NCBI GenBank assembly: GCA_903845195.1
Contig: CAIMWO010000079.1
Location: 1-64,000 of the forward strand
Length of the DNA: 64,000 nucleotides
Origin: an uncultured Phycisphaerales bacterium
Lineage (GTDB): Bacteria; Planctomycetota; Phycisphaerae; WQYP01
Direction of reading: 5' to 3'
Below the pieces are notes generated by a model, which worked only from the letters and a program-made list of their open reading frames with translations, made no database searches and had not been told where the DNA came from. Numbering within the stretch: the stretch's first letter is position 1; each line of letters opens with the position of its first letter. Position numbers and translations under genes: made by a program. This document shows, in pieces, positions 59,187 through 64,000 of the stretch.

Positions 59187-62100
59187 ATGTCCAAACGCAT
59201 CGCAACTTTCGTTCTCAGTCTGGTCGTGGTCATCGGAATATTCCTGACCTACCAGTGGATCACCGGAACCTCCATGCTCTTTGCGCCCAAGAAGCCCACC
59301 GTGACCGAAGTCAAAGGCAGCGAGCGCGATCGGCCCGTCTCCATCGAAGTCCGCAGACCCACGGGCGAACTGGAATACGTGCTCAATGCCGCGCGGGCCG
59401 TGCAGGCCAAGAACGACCACGGAGATCCCATCCCCGGCCAATACCTGCTGACCTCGCCCAGCGCCACTTATCATTTCGCCGACGGACGCATTGTCTTCAT
59501 CCGTGCCGATGCCGGTACGCTCGTCATCGACCAGGTCAATGGCCTCTCGCTCACCGCCAGCGGCGCCGCGGGCGCGAAAAAGCCTACCCCCAAGGGCGGC
59601 AAACTCAGCGGACACGTCGTTCTCACCATTGGCCCGCAAGAGTCCTTCACCGATAACACCCTCGACCTCAAACCGGGGCAAATCCAGGCCCGGCTCGATA
59701 AAGACCTCGAATTCGACTACACCCAGCGCCTGCTCACCAGCCCCGGGAAAATCCACGTACGCTCTGACCAGATCGCCTTTGACGGTGAAGAACTCACGCT
59801 GGCGTTCAATCCCGATGAAAAACGCATCGAATTCCTGCGCATCGACAAGGGTGACACCGTCATCATCAAGCGCGTCGGCTCCGCGGGACTAGGGCTCGGA
59901 TTAGGTGCGCCCAGCGCATCGACTACACAAACTGCAGACGTCGCCACGCCTCCTGCCGTCGAAAACACCACAGCGCCCGCATCGAACGATGAAAACAAAC
60001 TGGCCCCCACCACTTACAAGCTAAGCTTTGGCCGCGACGTCAAAGCCACCGTCGGAAAGCGCGCGCTGACCAGCGATCAGTTGTACGTGCTGTTCCGGCT
60101 GGCCGGCGGCGAGGTCACTTCCAAGGCTGGAAAACCTGCCGCCACTGAACCGGCGGAAGTTCCCGGCACGCCCTCGCCGATTGCACCGGTTGCGAGCCAT
60201 CCCGCCACTAATATGACGAAACTGGCGGCCACGCAGCCGGCACCCTTCGAACCCCTATCGGAACCGGCCGAGGATGACCTCGTCGTTCACTGGACCGGTT
60301 CGATGGAAATGCGTCCCTCCGGTCCCGAAGACCTGATACTCACCACCAGCAAGGACTGGGCGCTCGAAGCCGTGGGCACCGTGCAGCATCCCGTGGTGGT
60401 GCAGGATCAAGATACCACCGCGACCAGCGGAAGAACCTGGCTGCACCGCGGCGAAATGCGGGTGAAATTGGAACCCGGTGAAGTCGGCAAAGTCGAACTG
60501 GCCGATCCGAAATTCGGCAAGGTCGTCTGCCAGGGTGTCAGCGGAACCATGGACGCTCAGGGCAAATCGATCCAGACGGTTTTCGAAGGGCCGGCACAGG
60601 CGGAAGTTCCGCAATCCGTCCTGCGCCGCGGCGACGAGGCGAACGCCCAGCGCGGCCGGCCGCTTGTCGCATCCTGGAAAAAGGGCCTGACGCTGGATTG
60701 GGTCTCCGTGCCCGATATCAAGAATCCCGGCAAGAATACCTGGACCGTTCGCCACGCCGCGATGACCGGCAATGCCCAGGTCACCGATGCGGCGTTCTCC
60801 ATCGGCGCCGATCTGCTCGACGTCCTCATCTCCTACACCGGCGAAACCAAAACTCCGCAGGCTTTCGAAAAACTCCTCGCCACCGGCAACGTGCAGGTAC
60901 GTTCGGCCCGCGGCGATCATGGACCCGACAACCTCAGTGATGAGGGTCATCCCGATGGCCTCTCCGCTGGGAAACTCGAAGTGCTCACGCAAGTTCCTCC
61001 CGGCGCCAAGGCCCCGGTGCCCGCCAGCCTGATCGCCACGGATGATGTCGTTGCCTGGACCTATACGGAAAAAGGTGCGGCCGGGGCCGCCAAGGATCAG
61101 AAGAAGTTCACCCGCCAGCAGATCTCCACGCCGCACATGGAAGTCGCCCTCGAAACCAAAGACCGTGGGACGGCCGCGGAAACACGCAATCCAGACACCC
61201 TCGGCGGAACCCAGGCCAGGTTGCTCACCGCCACCGACGGCGTCACCGTCGAAATCGAAGGCTTCGGCAATTTGCCCGTGATCGCCAAATGCCAGACCTT
61301 GACCGCCGAGCCGAAAGCCGGCACGGCCACGCTCGAAGGCGTGATGCAGCCCAACGGCATCATGCAGCCCGCCCGGCTCCAGCAGGGCGGAAATCAAATC
61401 GCCGGGGCCAAGGTGCTTCTCGACCAAAAACGTGAATCTCTCGAAATTCCCGGCAACGGCGAGTTCACTTTCTTTCAGCCATCGCAGAAGAAAGACGATG
61501 CGGGTTCACCCGTTCAGGTCACATGGACGAAACGGATGACCTACAGCGGCAAAGATCTGCTGGCCGCGTTCTATGGCGATGTTTCGGCGAAGCTGCTCAG
61601 CAAGGAAGACCAGACCAGCGAGCTGAAGTGCGATGATGTCCTTGAGGTGAAACTCGAAGAGACCAGCGAAACGGCCGATGGATCGAAGAAGCCGCGGCTC
61701 GGGCAGATCATCGCCAGCGGACACGTGAAAGCCGAAGGCGCGTCGCTCGATGCGCAGAAGAAACCCATCACGCGCGTCTACCTGCAAGCCCCCAAACTGA
61801 TCTACACCGAAGCGACACGCACGCTGGATGTCCCCGTCGCCGGGAGTCTGCTGGTCGAGGATTTCCGGGCCGACCCCAAGGGCAATCAAAACGCCAACGG
61901 CCGCGGTCAGACGGCCTTCTCGTGGAAAGACAAGCTGCAATACGCCGGCAACACCGGCACCATCACCTTCCGCAAGGAGGTGCACATGGTGCACGTGCCG
62001 GTGAAGCCCTTCAAGATGCCTGCCGCTGACGCCGCAAAGGGTTCGCGCGTCGATCTGAGTTGCGATAGCCTCAGCGCCACCCTGGTCCAATCGAAGGAAG

Positions 62101-62405
62101 CCGGCGGCGGCGACACCATCGCCAGCCCCGTCGCGCTGGGCACCGGTGGAAACCAGAAACTCTCCAAGGTCGTCGCTGACGGCGGCGCCGTGCTCTCGCT
62201 GAACGAAAATGAACTGTCCGCTGATACCCTGGAATTTGACGCCCTGGCCAATAAAGCCGTCGCGACCGGCAAGAATGGCAATGCGGCGACGTTTACCGGG
62301 AACAACGCCGGCGGCTCGGCAGACCAGATTCTCTGGGACCTGACCAAGGATCAAAACGCATTTACGCTGATCCGCCCGCGTGGTGACATTCAAACGCCGA
62401 ATTGA
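59187..62405 (+). CDS. Giant LptC/LptA-like envelope protein
   Basis: A 1072-residue protein with a single N-terminal membrane helix (IATFVLSLVVVIGIFLTYQW) and a long periplasmic part. It starts in LptC-like style (beta-jellyroll strands such as GELEYVLNAARAVQAKND) and goes on in OstA/LptA-like repeats (SDQIAFDGEELTLAFNPDEK, then a long Ala/Thr/Pro linker, then AGNTGTITFRKEVHMVHVPV). Position directly after kdsD-kdsC is where lptC and lptA normally lie. Standard LptC and LptA are about 190 and 180 residues; this is five times longer and may merge both roles in one LPS bridge. No Lpt ATPase gene follows within the window. Confidence 0.62.
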   Translation: MSKRIATFVLSLVVVIGIFLTYQWITGTSMLFAPKKPTVTEVKGSERDRPVSIEVRRPTGELEYVLNAARAVQAKNDHGDPIPGQYLLTSPSATYHFADGRIVFIRADAGTLVIDQVNGLSLTASGAAGAKKPTPKGGKLSGHVVLTIGPQESFTDNTLDLKPGQIQARLDKDLEFDYTQRLLTSPGKIHVRSDQIAFDGEELTLAFNPDEKRIEFLRIDKGDTVIIKRVGSAGLGLGLGAPSASTTQTADVATPPAVENTTAPASNDENKLAPTTYKLSFGRDVKATVGKRALTSDQLYVLFRLAGGEVTSKAGKPAATEPAEVPGTPSPIAPVASHPATNMTKLAATQPAPFEPLSEPAEDDLVVHWTGSMEMRPSGPEDLILTTSKDWALEAVGTVQHPVVVQDQDTTATSGRTWLHRGEMRVKLEPGEVGKVELADPKFGKVVCQGVSGTMDAQGKSIQTVFEGPAQAEVPQSVLRRGDEANAQRGRPLVASWKKGLTLDWVSVPDIKNPGKNTWTVRHAAMTGNAQVTDAAFSIGADLLDVLISYTGETKTPQAFEKLLATGNVQVRSARGDHGPDNLSDEGHPDGLSAGKLEVLTQVPPGAKAPVPASLIATDDVVAWTYTEKGAAGAAKDQKKFTRQQISTPHMEVALETKDRGTAAETRNPDTLGGTQARLLTATDGVTVEIEGFGNLPVIAKCQTLTAEPKAGTATLEGVMQPNGIMQPARLQQGGNQIAGAKVLLDQKRESLEIPGNGEFTFFQPSQKKDDAGSPVQVTWTKRMTYSGKDLLAAFYGDVSAKLLSKEDQTSELKCDDVLEVKLEETSETADGSKKPRLGQIIASGHVKAEGASLDAQKKPITRVYLQAPKLIYTEATRTLDVPVAGSLLVEDFRADPKGNQNANGRGQTAFSWKDKLQYAGNTGTITFRKEVHMVHVPVKPFKMPAADAAKGSRVDLSCDSLSATLVQSKEAGGGDTIASPVALGTGGNQKLSKVVADGGAVLSLNENELSADTLEFDALANKAVATGKNGNAATFTGNNAGGSADQILWDLTKDQNAFTLIRPRGDIQTPN

Positions 62406-62485
62406 GGCGGCAAGTCATCGTCGGTCATCGGTCGACGGCGCTAGCGAATTGCCGAAACGGCGAATTGTCCTGTTTGCGGGTGGCC

Positions 62486-64000
62486 ATGCGCTGGGGTGTG
62501 ATTCGAGCAGTGATGCTGTGGGCGATAGTGGCGGTGACGTTGCGCGCCCCGGCAGCCGTCCGCGAAGATACCGAAACGCTCCTCCACAATGCTACCGACC
62601 GCTCCGCCGGAACGCCCGGCGCTCAGGCCAGCGCCGATTATCTTGCCGCAAGACTCCAGCAAATCACCGGCGAGCAAGTCCTGCGGCAGAAGTTTCTCCT
62701 GGTCGTTCCGGTCGTGGAATATTGCCGGGCCTACGAACCTGCTGACGGCGGCCAGCAGCGCCCCGTGCCACTCGCTCCGCTATCACCCTCCGGCGGCCAG
62801 GCCGCGGCCATCCGCGAAGCCGACGCCACCGCGCCCATTGTCTACGCCGGCAAAGGCACGCTGGCCGAACTCGACGGCAAGGTACTGGCCAACAGCTACG
62901 TGGCGCTGGAGATCAACTCGGGCGGATCGGCGTGGCAAACGATCGCCGGCCTGGGCGCGCGAGGCATCATCTTCATCGGATCCGACAAGACGCGCGTCGT
63001 CGAACTCCTCGACAAATCGACCACCACGCCCGTCTCCATCCCGCGTTTTTTCTGCGATGACCCGGCAGCCGTCGCACGCATCAAATCCGGCGAAATGCAC
63101 CAACTGACCATCGAGGTAAAAATCTCCTGGCAGGAACGCGAGGTTGAAAATCTCCTGTGCCTCATCCCCGGGCGGCAGAAGACCGCCGACCTGGCCAAGG
63201 TCAAGGATCGTAATTGGTTCAATCAAATGGTCGTTGTGCAGACGCGCTACGACGGCGTTTCGGAAGTCATGGGACGCGCCCCGGGAGCGACCCAGGCCCT
63301 CAACGCCGGCGCGGCCCTGCGCATCGCCGAGTTCCTCGCCTCCGCTCCCGATCGCCAGACGACCCTCATCGCGCTGACCGCCGGCGATGAATGGAATAAC
63401 CGCGGCACGCGTCAGCTCTACGACATCCTCGGCCGCACCTACGGCGACCCCGCCCGCTACGACACCGAACTGACCGGCCAGGTCGCCGAAATCACGCTGG
63501 CACGCGACAAGGCGAAGGAAATCGTCGAAGGACTCCAGCGCCTTTCCTCCGGAGACCAAGCCGCGCTCAACAGCGCCGCAGTCACCTTGGCGACACGCGA
63601 CCAAATGGCTCGCGAAACGTCGCTGATCGAAGACCAACTTCAACAGGCGCGTCTGCGGCGCGGAAGTCCCGTCGATGCCGCCGACGAAACCGCCTCCAAA
63701 CTCCTCGTCGAAGCGCTCGAAAAGCAAAAACGCGACATGCTGGCGACGGATTTCAATCTTCAGAACCACGTTCCGCTGCCGGAACAATTCCGCGGGCTCG
63801 TCTCCAGCGCCGCGGTCCGGGTTCTTCCGATCTGGCAGACCGAACTCGCACGGCAAACCCGCGAATCCGACGAACTCCAGGGCTGGCAGGACATCCGCAA
63901 AGCCCTCGGCCCGCGCTTCCCGCTGATCCATTTCACGCTGGCCCTCTCGTCGGGCTCCACCCAGTTCGGTTTTCTCACTCGCAGCTACTACCACTTCCTG
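62486..64000 (+). CDS. M28-like peptidase-fold exported protein, truncated by the window end
   Basis: At least 505 codons, still open at position 64000. The signal peptide is IRAVMLWAIVAVTLRAPAAV. A PA-like region (YVALEINSGGSAWQTIAGLG, then ARGIIFIGSDK) precedes an M28-type core: VVVQTRYDGVSEVMGRAPGA and ALNAGAALRIAEFLASAPDR, then TTLIALTAGDEWNNRGTRQL. The metal ligands expected in H-x-D, D-D-N and E-E are mostly replaced (RYD, TQAL, GDEW), so the barrel may not be an active peptidase. Later parts contain long coiled helices (ASKLLVEALEKQKRDMLATD). The C-terminus is not seen. Confidence 0.65.
   Translation, partial: MRWGVIRAVMLWAIVAVTLRAPAAVREDTETLLHNATDRSAGTPGAQASADYLAARLQQITGEQVLRQKFLLVVPVVEYCRAYEPADGGQQRPVPLAPLSPSGGQAAAIREADATAPIVYAGKGTLAELDGKVLANSYVALEINSGGSAWQTIAGLGARGIIFIGSDKTRVVELLDKSTTTPVSIPRFFCDDPAAVARIKSGEMHQLTIEVKISWQEREVENLLCLIPGRQKTADLAKVKDRNWFNQMVVVQTRYDGVSEVMGRAPGATQALNAGAALRIAEFLASAPDRQTTLIALTAGDEWNNRGTRQLYDILGRTYGDPARYDTELTGQVAEITLARDKAKEIVEGLQRLSSGDQAALNSAAVTLATRDQMARETSLIEDQLQQARLRRGSPVDAADETASKLLVEALEKQKRDMLATDFNLQNHVPLPEQFRGLVSSAAVRVLPIWQTELARQTRESDELQGWQDIRKALGPRFPLIHFTLALSSGSTQFGFLTRSYYHFL

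Overview
The window is a gene-dense, high-GC bacterial chromosome segment with about 47 protein genes, one tRNA and no rRNA, phage or integrase gene. I infer a Gram-negative of the Planctomycetota, probably near Phycisphaerae. The outer membrane is supported by a Kdo pathway pair (kdsD-kdsC), an Lpt-like periplasmic protein and an LpxH-like enzyme. Also typical of that phylum are many secreted or lipobox proteins with Thr/Ala/Pro-Gln-Pro linkers, two uroporphyrinogen-decarboxylase-fold proteins, polysaccharide-active enzymes and a type IV pilin-like protein. The assignment is by gene-content impression only.

Layout. 0-2.4 kb: a disrupted restriction-modification locus in which an intact mrr gene sits between the two ends of a broken DNA methyltransferase gene. 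2.4-9.3 kb: repeats, then ACT, Clp-N, cellulase-like, URO-D-like, MFS and tsaB genes. 9.3-17.2 kb: a structured leader with a terminator and a G-quadruplex candidate, then addB-addA (double-strand-break repair nuclease/helicase). 17.2-31.8 kb: a rhamnosidase-like enzyme, a 179-bp inverted-repeat element, three metallophosphoesterases, PilZ, tRNA-Ile, a pilin, a large VWA/GATase-like membrane protein, DUF1015 and GNAT. 31.8-47.4 kb: carbohydrate-related genes (a membrane-anchored GH10-like protein, a giant propeller protein, an FAD oxidoreductase, a ClC channel, AraC plus GH4, a 41-residue basic protein, a second URO-D-like gene). 47.4-52.4 kb: small conserved genes. 52.5-64 kb: one long forward gene train, HtrA protease, degenerate HtrA partner, an alpha/alpha-barrel protein, kdsD, kdsC, a giant LptC/LptA-like protein and an M28-like protein cut by the window end. 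It reads as an envelope quality-control and LPS-assembly block.

The most unusual signal is not a gene. Short tandem arrays of 7-, 8- or 9-base words (usually 3-5 units, 25-35 bp, a different word at nearly every site) are scattered through the window, both between genes and inside genes. They encode in-frame insertions in AddA and AddB, and one array encodes most of the hydrophobic core of a lipoprotein signal peptide. Several occur as inverted pairs.
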